In this document: positions 23,818 through 31,092 of the stretch, one piece after another
Numbering within the stretch: the stretch's first letter is position 1
Layout of the letters: each line of letters starts with the position of its first letter
DNA from: Campylobacterales bacterium
Lineage (GTDB): Bacteria > Campylobacterota > Campylobacteria > Campylobacterales > Sulfurimonadaceae
Length of the DNA: 43,557 bases
Reading direction: 5' to 3'
NCBI GenBank assembly: GCA_014859655.1
Contig: JACUTT010000017.1
Coordinates: 1 to 43,557, forward strand
Translations under genes and position numbers: made by a program
Notes under the pieces: model-generated
Databases searched by the model: none
Told to the model about the DNA's origin: nothing
The model's input: the letters and a program-made list of their open reading frames with translations, nothing else

Positions 23818-24231
23818 ATGAAAAAAGAGGCCGTACTCAGTCTCATCAACACCATAGACGACTGCGCCAAAGATCACAAAAGTCTTCTCAAGGTCAGCTC
23901 CAAACTCTCCTACGCTGCGCATACAATCAACAAAAATAACGAAGAGGAGCGCATCGAAGTTCTGCCTGTCGTCAAGCGTTTTTCGTTCCTGCTTTATGAG
24001 TTTCAGGACAAGATCCTGCATGACAGCACTACTAGAGACCTTGCCTGCACCTTTACGCACGAGGTGCAGAAGTGGTTTAGATACCGCTTCTTGGGAGACG
24101 AGTACCCTTTTTCCCCTCCTGTGCAGTACCAGTCGATACTCGCCGACATGAACACCATAGAGATGGGTCTTGGCGTTTGTATGCTTCCGATCTACAGTGA
24201 GAACGACTCACTGGATGATCTCTTTTTCTAA
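23818..24231 (+). CDS. Hypothetical protein
   Basis: I place the start at ATG 23818 (CCAGG upstream), giving 137 residues beginning MKKEAVLSLINTIDDCAKDH. The frame is open upstream to 23749, but that part has no protein-like pattern. The product is soluble and mostly helical, with an aromatic-rich middle (EVQKWFRYRFLGDEYPFSPP) and an acidic end (SENDSLDDLFF). There is no signal peptide or membrane segment. I do not recognise the family. It is flanked on both sides by copies of the interspersed motif, and is convergent with dbpA. Confidence 0.55.
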   Translation: MKKEAVLSLINTIDDCAKDHKSLLKVSSKLSYAAHTINKNNEEERIEVLPVVKRFSFLLYEFQDKILHDSTTRDLACTFTHEVQKWFRYRFLGDEYPFSPPVQYQSILADMNTIEMGLGVCMLPIYSENDSLDDLFF

Positions 24232-24243
24232 GGCCCCCGCCTC

Positions 24244-24260
24244 TTTTTAGAGGTGCCCTT
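24244..24260 (+). repeat. Interspersed motif, copy 4
   Basis: TTTTTAGAGGTGCCCTT in the 28-base gap between the convergent ends of the hypothetical gene and dbpA. A full-length copy of the core. Confidence 0.6.
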
Positions 24261-25636
24261 TAGTTCATCACCCAGACCGAAAAGCTTTTCCCTTTGATCT
24301 TTGTGTTTTTGAGCTGCTTGTGGGCTTCGTCTACCATACTTCGCTCTATCGCGACGTAGGACTGATGCGCATAGATGTCTATCTTTCCGATGTGTTTGGC
24401 GGCGATACCTGCCTCGCCGGTCAAGGCGCCAAGGATATCTCCGGGGCGGATTTTCTCTTTTTTTCCGCCTTCGATGACGAGGGTGACATTGGGCGGTTTC
24501 ATCTCAAAGCTGCTCACCTCATCCAAGGCGGAGGCCTCTTCAAAGAGGCGCTTGGTGTTTCTATAGAGGTCGGCGTCGCGCGCTTCATCGGGTGTAAAGA
24601 GGGTAAAAGCCAGGCCCTCCTCTCCCGCGCGTCCTGTCCGGCCTATGCGGTGGGTGTAGATCGCCTCGTCGTGGGGAAGGTCATAGTTGATGACCATGGA
24701 GAGTTCTTTGATGTCTATGCCCCGTGCGGCGACGTCGGTTGCGACGAGTACGCTGGCACTTTTGTTGGCAAACTGTACCATCACGTCCGTGCGGTCGATC
24801 TGTTCAAGGTCGCCGTGAATGGCCAGGGCATCGATCTCTTTTTGGCGCAGGTGTTTGGCGATCTCCTGGGACTCAATCTTCGTGTTACAAAAGACGATGA
24901 CATTTTCGGGTTTGTAGTGGGCAAAGATCTTTATGAGCATCGGCAGTTTCTCTGTCTGCTCCAGCTCGTAAAAACGCTCCGTGATCGGGTTCGCACTCTC
25001 GGCCGAGATGGTCTGGATATTGAGGGCGTCTTTTTGGATGGAAGCGCTCAGCTGCATGATCTCTTCAGGATAGGTGGCCGAAAAGAGAAGGGTCTGACGC
25101 TGTGCCGGCATAAAAGCAATCACCCGGTCGATCTCTTCGATAAAGCCCATGTCGAGCATGCGGTCCGCCTCGTCAAGCACCAGCGTGTCCAGGGCGTCAA
25201 AGAGCAAAGAGCCCTTGTCAAGGTGCGCCAGGACTCTGCCGGGCGTGCCTACTATGATGTGCGCCCCATGGCGCAAGGAACCGAGCTGGGGTCCAAAGGG
25301 CATACCGCCGCAGAGCGTGAGTATCTTGATGTTGTGCGTGCCTCGGGCCAGACGCCGAAGCTCTTTAGCGACCTGGTCGGCGAGTTCGCGCGTCGGGCAA
25401 AGTACCAGCGACTGTACTTTGAAGTTTTTGACATTGAGCTTGTGCAGCAGACCTATGCCGAAGGCGGCCGTCTTGCCGCTTCCGGTCTTGGCCTGCGCGA
25501 TCACATCGGCATTTTGCAAGATAGGAGGCAGGCTCTGAGCCTGTACGGGGGTCATCTCTTTGAACCCGAGTTCGTTCAGGTTGTGGAGCATCTCGGCGCA
25601 GAGCGGAAGGCTAGAAAAGTTTGTAGTATTCATCAT
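24260..25636 (-). CDS. dbpA: DEAD-box RNA helicase DbpA
   Basis: ATP-dependent RNA helicase that acts in 50S ribosome assembly. The 458 residues include the Q motif (LGFKEMTPVQAQSLPPIL), Walker A AQAKTGSGKT, the DEAD box VLDEADRMLDMGF, motif III SATYPEE, and motif VI HRIGRTGRAG. The C-terminal 75 residues (VTLVIEGGKKEKIRPGDILG, then AKHIGKIDIYAHQSYVAIER) form the DbpA-type RNA-recognition domain that targets hairpin 92 of 23S rRNA, which separates this from RhlE/SrmB-type helicases. E. coli DbpA has 457 residues. The start is ATG 25636, with a further Met directly after it. Flanked by interspersed motif copies on both sides. Confidence 0.93.
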   Translation of the reverse strand: MMNTTNFSSLPLCAEMLHNLNELGFKEMTPVQAQSLPPILQNADVIAQAKTGSGKTAAFGIGLLHKLNVKNFKVQSLVLCPTRELADQVAKELRRLARGTHNIKILTLCGGMPFGPQLGSLRHGAHIIVGTPGRVLAHLDKGSLLFDALDTLVLDEADRMLDMGFIEEIDRVIAFMPAQRQTLLFSATYPEEIMQLSASIQKDALNIQTISAESANPITERFYELEQTEKLPMLIKIFAHYKPENVIVFCNTKIESQEIAKHLRQKEIDALAIHGDLEQIDRTDVMVQFANKSASVLVATDVAARGIDIKELSMVINYDLPHDEAIYTHRIGRTGRAGEEGLAFTLFTPDEARDADLYRNTKRLFEEASALDEVSSFEMKPPNVTLVIEGGKKEKIRPGDILGALTGEAGIAAKHIGKIDIYAHQSYVAIERSMVDEAHKQLKNTKIKGKSFSVWVMN

Positions 25637-25672
25637 CGTCTTTTTTTTAAAGAAGTATACCCTGACTTTCCA

Positions 25673-25689
25673 TAGAGGTGCCCTTACTT
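25673..25689 (+). repeat. Interspersed motif, copy 5
   Basis: ATAGAGGTGCCCTTACT: the TAGAGGTGCCCTT core without the upstream T-run. Located in the divergent gap between dbpA and plsC. Confidence 0.45.
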
Positions 25690-25738
25690 TTAAACAGAAA
25701 ACGGTTATGATACTTTTACTACTTTTAAGGAACAGCGC

Positions 25739-26428
25739 TTGACATTCAACCAGATCAAAATAGCCATCTACACTACCTTTCTAACCAATTTATATGGCTT
25801 CAAACTCAAAAAAACAAATGATCCAAAAGAGAAAAAACGCCTGCGCATCGAGTACGCGGAAAGATTGCTAAAAAAATTGAACATAAAAATATCGCTCATC
25901 CACAAAGAGAAGCTTCCTCGAAAAGGGCAGTTTCTGTTAGTCTCCAACCACCGAAGCGTCATCGACCCGCTTATCATAGAGATCGCGACGCGCGATACGG
26001 AACTTTTCGGTTACTGGATAGCCAAGAAAGAGCTCTACAACTCCTTCTTTTTCGGAAGCTTCGTGCGAAACGGCGGGACTATCCTCATAGACCGCGACTC
26101 TTCGCAGATGGGCGAATTTTTCTCCGATATCAAAACCCGCGTAAAAGAGGGTATTTCGATCTATGTCTTTCCCGAGGGCACGCGCAACAAAGCGGGGACG
26201 GAGCTTGGCGAGTTCAAAGAGGGCTCTCGTATCATCGCTGTCAAAAACCGTCTTGATATGCTTCCCGTCTTTATCCGTAGCCAGGCCAACGAGGTTCTGA
26301 TGTCCGCACTAAAGGATGAGAAAAAAGAGCGCACGATCGAGATCGTCATCGGCGATATCATCAGCTACAAGGAAAAGTCCAGGAGCCTTGCCGAGGCCTA
26401 CAAAAAGCAGTTCGACATCAGATCTTGA
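25739..26428 (+). CDS. plsC: 1-acyl-sn-glycerol-3-phosphate acyltransferase
   Basis: Membrane-associated enzyme that adds the second acyl chain to lysophosphatidic acid in phospholipid synthesis. The 229-residue protein has the H-x4-D catalytic motif (NHRSVID, about residues 70-76) and the substrate motif VFPEGTRNKAG (about 143-153), in the spacing of PlsC. The start is TTG 25739, with AAGGA eight bases upstream; no in-frame ATG is suitably placed. The N-terminal region is basic and amphipathic. It stands between dbpA and an EamA gene, with no clear operon. Confidence 0.9.
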   Translation: MTFNQIKIAIYTTFLTNLYGFKLKKTNDPKEKKRLRIEYAERLLKKLNIKISLIHKEKLPRKGQFLLVSNHRSVIDPLIIEIATRDTELFGYWIAKKELYNSFFFGSFVRNGGTILIDRDSSQMGEFFSDIKTRVKEGISIYVFPEGTRNKAGTELGEFKEGSRIIAVKNRLDMLPVFIRSQANEVLMSALKDEKKERTIEIVIGDIISYKEKSRSLAEAYKKQFDIRS

Positions 26429-26477
26429 CTTCTTTTAGTGTTTCACATCTAGACCATCGCAGCTAAGTTTCTTGTGT

Positions 26478-26483
26478 TACAAT
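26478..26483 (+). promoter_or_regulatory. Extended -10 box for the EamA gene
   Basis: TGTTACAAT (26475-26483) is an extended -10 box that covers the in-frame ATG at 26482, so translation should begin downstream at ATG 26506, which has AGGGG in front of it. Confidence 0.5.
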
Positions 26484-26505
26484 GCCGGAAAATTCAGGGG
26501 TCGTG

Positions 26506-27393
26506 ATGCTGCGTAACATTGATAAAGGCGTTCTTTTTATGCTCTTGAGTGCGCTGATAGCAGCTTTTGACGGGGCTATAGCAAAGATTCTAAGCGAAGA
26601 CATCTCTGCCTTGGAGATCGTGTTCTATAGAAATATAATAGGCGTCTTTTTCTTGATCTCAATGCTCAAGCACACGCCCGCCAAACTCCCCGGCGGCCAA
26701 AAGTTCTTGCTTGTCATGCGCGGTCTTCTTGGTTTTAGTGCGATGATTCTGTATTTTTATACAATCGCCACTATCCCGCTGGGTATTGCGATAACACTGA
26801 ACAAAACTTCACCGCTTTTTGTCTCCATCCTTGCATTTTTCCTGCTTAAAGAGCATCTTGGTCTTAAAAGTATTGCGGCGCTCATCATCGGCTTTATCGG
26901 GGTGGTGATGATCACAAAGCCTATCGGTTTGAGCCTTGAGTATGAGTACTTTCTGGGGATTTTAGGCGGCTTTCTTGCCGCAGCGGCCTACACGACCATC
27001 AAGAAGATAAAAAATATCTACGATGCACGGACCATTGTCCTCTCGTTTGCGATAACAGGGACTGTCATACCCCTCTTGCTTTTTGTGATTGCGCCCTTCA
27101 TCGAAGCACCGGCATCGATCGCCTTTCTCTTTGTCGATTTCACACTGCCTACAACACTCAAACTCTGGGCGCTCATCTTGCTTGTCGGTACCATCTCGAC
27201 GTTCTCACAGTGGCTGCTGACCAAGGCATACAGCGTCTCAAAAAGTGCAGGCATCATCGGGATCGTCAGCTACACCAACATCCCCTTCGCCATCGGCTTT
27301 GGCTATATGCTCGGTGATGCCTTCGCTGACTTTTGGGTATTTTGCGGAATTGGCCTGATCGTACTTGGCGGACTCCTGGTTAAAAAGGGATAA
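26506..27393 (+). CDS. EamA/DMT-family permease
   Basis: The 295-residue inner-membrane protein has ten hydrophobic segments arranged as two EamA repeats: the first from LFMLLSALIAAFDGAIAKIL to VVMITKPIG, the second from FLGILGGFLAAAAYTTIKKI to GLIVLGGLLVKKG. Drug/metabolite transporters of this type move small metabolites, amino acids or nucleosides by exchange or proton coupling. I start at ATG 26506 rather than 26482 because of the promoter and the AGGGG Shine-Dalgarno. No substrate can be inferred from neighbours. Confidence 0.88.
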   Translation: MLRNIDKGVLFMLLSALIAAFDGAIAKILSEDISALEIVFYRNIIGVFFLISMLKHTPAKLPGGQKFLLVMRGLLGFSAMILYFYTIATIPLGIAITLNKTSPLFVSILAFFLLKEHLGLKSIAALIIGFIGVVMITKPIGLSLEYEYFLGILGGFLAAAAYTTIKKIKNIYDARTIVLSFAITGTVIPLLLFVIAPFIEAPASIAFLFVDFTLPTTLKLWALILLVGTISTFSQWLLTKAYSVSKSAGIIGIVSYTNIPFAIGFGYMLGDAFADFWVFCGIGLIVLGGLLVKKG

Positions 27394-27445
27394 AGAGGCA
27401 GGCTGCTCTCTTGGGATAGGTATCGCTTTTTAAATCGATTTTTTT

Positions 27446-27462
27446 AAGGGCACCTCTAAAGG
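27446..27462 (-). repeat. Interspersed motif, copy 6
   Basis: AAGGGCACCTCTAAAGG, reverse complement of CCTTTAGAGGTGCCCTT, in the gap between the EamA gene and the glycosylase gene. Confidence 0.5.
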
Positions 27463-27505
27463 GCGATATCCTTCATAAAAAACTCTTTTTTATGCTGACT
27501 TGTCT

Positions 27506-27511
27506 TATAAT
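27506..27511 (+). promoter_or_regulatory. -10 box for the glycosylase gene, implying a leaderless or nearly leaderless mRNA
   Basis: TATAAT in the context GTCTTATAATGTCAGC. Transcription would start near 27518, so of the three in-frame starts (27492, 27510, 27519) only 27519 can be transcribed. Confidence 0.45.
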
Positions 27512-27518
27512 GTCAGCT

Positions 27519-28016
27519 ATGCAACAGCACCCTTTTGAACCCCTTATCTTTCCCGACGCACACATTCTTATCCTCGGCTCCTTTCCCAGCCTTGCCTCGT
27601 TTGAAGAAGGATTTTATTATGCCCATCCGCGCAACCAGTTCTGGCCGCTGCTGGCCGAGGTCTTTGGAACTGAGCTTTGTACAAAAGAGGCGAAGATAGA
27701 GCTGTGCCGACAGGAAAAGCTTGGGCTGTGGGACAGTGCGAAGAGTCTCAAACGAGAGACGGGAAACTCCAGCGATGCCAACTTGAAAGCAATAGAAGTG
27801 AATGATTTTAAGAAGCTGCTTATGGACTACCCCGGCATAAAGCTCATTCTCTTTACCGGGAAAAAAGCGGAGCAGATATTTAACTCCCGGTACAAGGAGC
27901 TGAAGGTGAGAAAAGCGCTTCTTCCCTCCTCCTCGCCGGCCTATGCCGCGATGCGGTTTGAGCAGAAGCTCGAACGCTACAAAGAACTTTTGAAGAGTTC
28001 CCAGGGCTTTGAGTAG
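27519..28016 (+). CDS. Family 6-type DNA glycosylase (hypoxanthine/mismatch-specific)
   Basis: The 165-residue protein belongs to the uracil-DNA-glycosylase superfamily. The signature LILGSFPSLASFEEGFYYAH followed by PRNQFWPLL matches the hypoxanthine-DNA glycosylase (family 6) pattern GSxPS-x-S-x(4)-YY-x-x-P-x-N-x-FW. A strand KLILFTGKKAEQIF and the loop LPSSSPAYA correspond to the later motifs. It removes deaminated bases at the start of base-excision repair. The start at 27519 is chosen because TATAAT lies at 27506-27511. Its last 40 bases overlap the 3' end of the convergent RluA-family gene. Confidence 0.85.
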   Translation: MQQHPFEPLIFPDAHILILGSFPSLASFEEGFYYAHPRNQFWPLLAEVFGTELCTKEAKIELCRQEKLGLWDSAKSLKRETGNSSDANLKAIEVNDFKKLLMDYPGIKLILFTGKKAEQIFNSRYKELKVRKALLPSSSPAYAAMRFEQKLERYKELLKSSQGFE

Positions 28017-28654
28017 GCACGAAGCTGCTCGACGCACTCGCTGCTTAGAAAACGCTCGCCCTCCTTAGGCGCACAGACAAATTCAAAACTCTCGCCCTCT
28101 AGCATAAAGCGCAAAGCATAGGCGTGCAGATAGCCGCGCTCCTCCTCTTTTGCCTCCTGCACGGCGCTATAGCGCAGGTCCCCGGCTATGGGCGAACCGA
28201 GGCTTTTGAGCGCCACCCGGATCTGATGCGTCTTGCCCGTGTGCGGTTTTACCACAAAGAGCCGCTCATGCACCCGCAGGGCCGTGCTGATAAACTCTGT
28301 TACGGCCGGGTTGCTGTTGGTGCTTAGAAGTTTGCAGGAGCCGCGCCGCGCACTTCCCATGTCTGCTTTGACCCAGCCCTGCTTCTTTTTGGGTTTTCGC
28401 AGGCTCAGCGCAAGGTAAAACTTCTCTATCATACGCGCTTCAAAAAGGCGGCTGAGGGCGTTCGCATCCTCGCTGGATTTGGCCAGAAGAATCAGCCCCG
28501 AGGTCATCTTGTCGAGGCGATGCACGCTGTAGAGTTTCAGCCCCGTCTGCTTTTCGGCCAGCACGACGAAACCCTCTCCCGCTTCGCTGTGAAAACTCAC
28601 TCCTGAAGGTTTGTTGAACAGTATAAAGCGGGAATTTTCAAAGATGATCTGCAT
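27977..28654 (-). CDS. RluA-family RNA pseudouridine synthase
   Basis: The 225-residue enzyme isomerises uridine in rRNA or tRNA. It has the conserved strand FILFNKPSGVSFHS, the catalytic VHRLDKMTSGL (Asp48) and KPHTGKTHQIRVALKSLG with PIAGDLRY, all hallmarks of RluA/RsuA-type synthases. There is no S4 domain, and the short length suggests the RluA/TruC-like subgroup. I start at ATG 28654; the frame is open to GTG 28732, but the strong Shine-Dalgarno there fits a separate 22-codon frame (28727-28659) that stops four bases before this ATG. The 3' end overlaps the glycosylase gene by 40 bases. Confidence 0.88.
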   Translation of the reverse strand: MQIIFENSRFILFNKPSGVSFHSEAGEGFVVLAEKQTGLKLYSVHRLDKMTSGLILLAKSSEDANALSRLFEARMIEKFYLALSLRKPKKKQGWVKADMGSARRGSCKLLSTNSNPAVTEFISTALRVHERLFVVKPHTGKTHQIRVALKSLGSPIAGDLRYSAVQEAKEEERGYLHAYALRFMLEGESFEFVCAPKEGERFLSSECVEQLRAYSKPWELFKSSL

Positions 28655-28658
28655 GGGC

Positions 28659-28727
28659 TTATTTTTCACGGCGAAGCGACACCGGGTTAGAAACAAAACT
28701 CCGCTCACTCTGCAAGAAATCAAACAT
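28659..28727 (-). CDS. Putative 22-residue leader ORF upstream of the RluA-family gene
   Basis: ATG at 28727-28725 follows a perfect AGGAGG (28739-28734) with six bases between. The frame reads MFDFLQSERSFVS, then NPVSLRREK, and stops at TAA 28661-28659, four bases before the ATG of the synthase. The synthase has no clear Shine-Dalgarno of its own, so translation is plausibly coupled through this ORF. A TATAAT (28756-28751, minus strand) lies just upstream. No similar peptide is known to me. Confidence 0.45.
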   Translation of the reverse strand: MFDFLQSERSFVSNPVSLRREK

Positions 28728-28796
28728 ACCACGCCTCCTGAAAAAGCGAAATTATAGCCAAAGACTCTTTTGCTTTGCGATTAAAGAAAAACTCCC

Positions 28797-28802
28797 TATA
28801 AT
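28797..28802 (+). promoter_or_regulatory. -10 box for the PP0621-type gene
   Basis: TATAAT in CCCTATAATTACG, 28 bases before the ATG at 28830. About 40 bases to the left, TATAAT on the minus strand (28756-28751) serves the RluA-family gene. Confidence 0.5.
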
Positions 28803-28829
28803 TACGCATCTTCCCATAAAGAAACAAAT

Positions 28830-29048
28830 ATGCAGTGGTTACTCGTTATCGGTCTTATTGCCCTCGTCTACTTCTTTTTCATCAAGAAAAAACCGCTCTC
28901 GCAGGGGAGCAGACCTCATCATAAAAAAGACAAAAACCGCGGAGACGAGATGGTTGCCTGCGAGAAATGCGGCACCTACATCTCTTTGAACGAGGCCCTC
29001 ATCAAAGATGGAAAATATTTCTGCTCACCTGAATGCATGAAGGCTTAG
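28830..29048 (+). CDS. PP0621-family small membrane zinc-ribbon protein
   Basis: The 72-residue protein has an N-terminal transmembrane helix (MQWLLVIGLIALVYFFFIKK), a basic linker (SRPHHKKDKNRG) and a C-terminal zinc ribbon with Cys44, Cys47, Cys65 and Cys69 (CEKC and CSPEC). This layout is that of the PP0621 family. Function has not been established, but a membrane-anchored metal or redox site is implied. It is followed after two bases by the next gene (ATG 29051), so the two are co-transcribed. Confidence 0.85.
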   Translation: MQWLLVIGLIALVYFFFIKKKPLSQGSRPHHKKDKNRGDEMVACEKCGTYISLNEALIKDGKYFCSPECMKA

Positions 29049-29050
29049 GT

Positions 29051-29440
29051 ATGCTTCTTTTCGGACATCCGCACCTTAACAATGAGAAACTTTATCACGT
29101 CAGCTCCATCGAAGCGATTGGGCATACGCCCTCGAATGCCTGCCTGCTTTTTAGCTACAACGAAGAGGTCTTTGAGCTGATCTCGCATGCACGCGCAAAC
29201 GGCATTGCCTTTGCTCTGGATGTCTCAAACCTCAAAGAGGCACTCATCGGCGAGAACCTTGACGCGAAATATCTTCTGCTGAGCGAAGAGATCTGTGTGC
29301 GGGTGCAAAAAGCGGCGGACAATTATCTCTTTGACGCCCGGATCCTTGTGCACATCCATGACGAAGATGAGATCGAGAACCTGGCGGACAGGGGAATTGA
29401 CGGGGCCATTTTTTCGCAGGCCATCATCAAGATCTCCTGA
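29051..29440 (+). CDS. Conserved hypothetical protein
   Basis: I start at ATG 29051, two bases after the previous stop; the in-frame start at 29033 lies within that gene. The 129-residue product begins MLLFGHPHLNNEKLYHVSSI and has an alternating strand-helix pattern (NGIAFALDVSNLKEALIGEN, then AKYLLLSEEICVRVQKAADN, then DARILVHIHDEDEIENLADR) that suggests a Rossmann-like or TIM-barrel-fragment fold. There are no catalytic motifs I recognise. It sits between a membrane zinc protein and a cell-wall hydrolase lipoprotein in what looks like one operon. Confidence 0.75.
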   Translation: MLLFGHPHLNNEKLYHVSSIEAIGHTPSNACLLFSYNEEVFELISHARANGIAFALDVSNLKEALIGENLDAKYLLLSEEICVRVQKAADNYLFDARILVHIHDEDEIENLADRGIDGAIFSQAIIKIS

Positions 29441-29453
29441 TGCGGTACGTCTT

Positions 29454-29936
29454 TTGCTAGGCTTACGTATAAAAACAGTTCTTTTTGCTCTTGCCTTCTC
29501 GCTTCTTTTTAGCGCCTGCTCTTCCAAGGCGCCAGCACCCGTGCAGTCCATCTCCTCAACACAGTCGTCCGCGGTAAAAAAACTTTATGCACACTACAAC
29601 AAGTGGCGCGGCACGCCCTACAAATACGGCGGGCTATCGCTCAACGGCGTTGACTGTTCGGGATTTGTCCATCAGACCTACAAAGCGGTTTACAACATCT
29701 CCCTTCCGCGCTCAACTGACCAGCAGATCAGACAGGGAAAGCCCGTCAGCATCACTGCCCTCAAAACAGGGGATCTTCTCTTTTTCAAAACAGGATGGAA
29801 GGTGCGCCATGTCGGCATCTACCTCGAAAAGGGCAAGTTTGTACACGCCTCGACAAGCCGCGGGGTGACGATCTCCAATCTCAACGATACCTATTGGCAA
29901 AAAAGCTACACGCAGGCAAGACGGCCCCGGAGTTAA
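29454..29936 (+). CDS. NlpC/P60-family cell-wall peptidase lipoprotein
   Basis: The 160-residue lipoprotein has a signal peptide (MLGLRIKTVLFALAFSLL) ending in the lipobox FSAC, from a probable TTG start at 29454; an upstream frame extension has no protein character. The NlpC/P60 domain contains the catalytic Cys in NGVDCSGFVHQTYKAVY, the His in KVRHVGIYLEKGKFVHAS and the third residue in the following strand. These enzymes cut peptidoglycan stem peptides, similar to E. coli Spr/MepS. Its 3' end lies right at the breakpoint where the truC relic on the other strand has been lost. Confidence 0.88.
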   Translation: MLGLRIKTVLFALAFSLLFSACSSKAPAPVQSISSTQSSAVKKLYAHYNKWRGTPYKYGGLSLNGVDCSGFVHQTYKAVYNISLPRSTDQQIRQGKPVSITALKTGDLLFFKTGWKVRHVGIYLEKGKFVHASTSRGVTISNLNDTYWQKSYTQARRPRS

Positions 29937-30048
29937 AGTAGCGCGTTTCTGTTTTGCCGATCAGGGAGCGGTGGGTGAACAGCCCGTAGGGTGTGTTGAT
30001 CGCAACAAGGTATTCGTCGCGGTAAATGATCTCAAACGTCTCATCCAA
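29937..30048 (-). pseudogene. truC: Truncated truC (tRNA pseudouridine synthase C) relic
   Basis: From a TTG at 30048-30046, overlapping the end of alr, the minus strand reads MDETFEIIYRDEYLVAIN, then TPYGLFTHRSLIGKTETRYF. This matches the N terminus of TruC, whose usual form is EIIYxDExLVAINKPxGLLVHRS, except that the conserved Lys before Pro is Thr here. After about 38 residues the match stops and the frame runs into the complement of the NlpC gene (stop inside it). The catalytic RLD region and the rest of the gene are gone, so the gene is dead. The breakpoint is near 29937-29945. Confidence 0.7.
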
Positions 30049-31048
30049 TGATCTTGCGCTCGATCGTCGAAGAGAGCCGCACCAGGATCTCGTAGCCTAT
30101 GGTGCCGGCAAAGGAGGCGATTTCATTGGCATCGTCAAAGACCAAAAGCTTATCTTCCGTGCAGTCGTAGGAGCTGTTATCCATGGATACCCTGCCCAAA
30201 AGCGCATGGCCAAAAGGGGTGCGGTAGGTGTTGGAAAGCGAGCGCAGAAGGCCGTCCGCATAACCGACGTCATAGTTGGTGACAAGCATCTCTCTATCCG
30301 CCTCGAAGGTCGCGTTATAGCCGATCTTCTCGCCTTTTTTGAGTTCTCTGCGGCTGATCTTCTCGGCCCACAAAGAGAGCACGGGCCTAAGTCCTACGGC
30401 CTCGAAACCCTCGTCCATTTTCAAACAGCCATAGGCCGCGATACCCACGCGTACCATCTCATCATCTACACGGCCGCTACGAAAAAGCGCGGCGGAGTTG
30501 CAGGAGTGAAAGCGCAGGTTTTTATTAGAACGGCGGGCCTTCGACTTGATCTGCTCAAAGTTCTTCTTCTGCCAGAACCATTCGCCGCTGAGTGCATCCG
30601 CGCTTCGGTAGTGAGTAAAGATACCTTCAAGTTCAAGCCCGCAGGCCTCTATCTTTGCAAGGGCCTCTTCGAGCTGCTCCATGGCAATGCCGTTGCGGTG
30701 CATTCCCGTGTCTATCTTCAGCTCTACGCGGCTTGAAGGGGGGAACTTCTCGATATCCTCTAAGGCATTGATCGTGTGGCGGTAGCTTGGATGCATAGAA
30801 ACAGGAAAGGAGGGATTCAAGATCAGGATATAAGGGAAAAAATCCTTGATCATCTGCGCTTCGGCCTCGTTTCGCACAACGGCCCGGCTGATTCCGTACT
30901 CACTTGCCATAGCAGCGATTTCGAGCAGTCCGTGTCCGTAGGCATTATCTTTTAAAACGAGGGATATTTTAGTTATATCTGCGGTTTTTTTCGCGATAAT
31001 GTCGAGGTTGTTAAAAAAAGCTGATTTATTTAATTCAATGAAAGACAT
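30041..31048 (-). CDS. alr: Alanine racemase
   Basis: PLP enzyme that makes D-alanine for peptidoglycan. The 335-residue protein has the Schiff-base lysine in SLVLKDNAYGHG (Lys33) and the tail motif RVSMDNSSYDCTE typical of the C-terminal domain, with the catalytic Tyr in KIGYNATFEADRE. Other conserved features are VELKIDTGMHRNGI and GIFTHYRSAD. It is somewhat short (families are 350-370) but has both the TIM-barrel and beta domains. Its stop overlaps the start of the truC relic. It is divergent from agmatine deiminase. Confidence 0.95.
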   Translation of the reverse strand: MSFIELNKSAFFNNLDIIAKKTADITKISLVLKDNAYGHGLLEIAAMASEYGISRAVVRNEAEAQMIKDFFPYILILNPSFPVSMHPSYRHTINALEDIEKFPPSSRVELKIDTGMHRNGIAMEQLEEALAKIEACGLELEGIFTHYRSADALSGEWFWQKKNFEQIKSKARRSNKNLRFHSCNSAALFRSGRVDDEMVRVGIAAYGCLKMDEGFEAVGLRPVLSLWAEKISRRELKKGEKIGYNATFEADREMLVTNYDVGYADGLLRSLSNTYRTPFGHALLGRVSMDNSSYDCTEDKLLVFDDANEIASFAGTIGYEILVRLSSTIERKIIG

Positions 31049-31092
31049 GCGCGAATTATAGCATGTAAACCCTAGCCAAGGAACAGATTTTT

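Noticed and set aside
23703-23939. 78-codon cysteine-containing plus-strand frame
   Set aside because: It overlaps the hypothetical gene at 23818 in another frame, lacks a Shine-Dalgarno, and its second half is low in protein-like character.
24320-25675. 451-codon plus-strand frame opposite dbpA
   Set aside because: Antisense shadow of dbpA, whose helicase motifs are clear on the minus strand.
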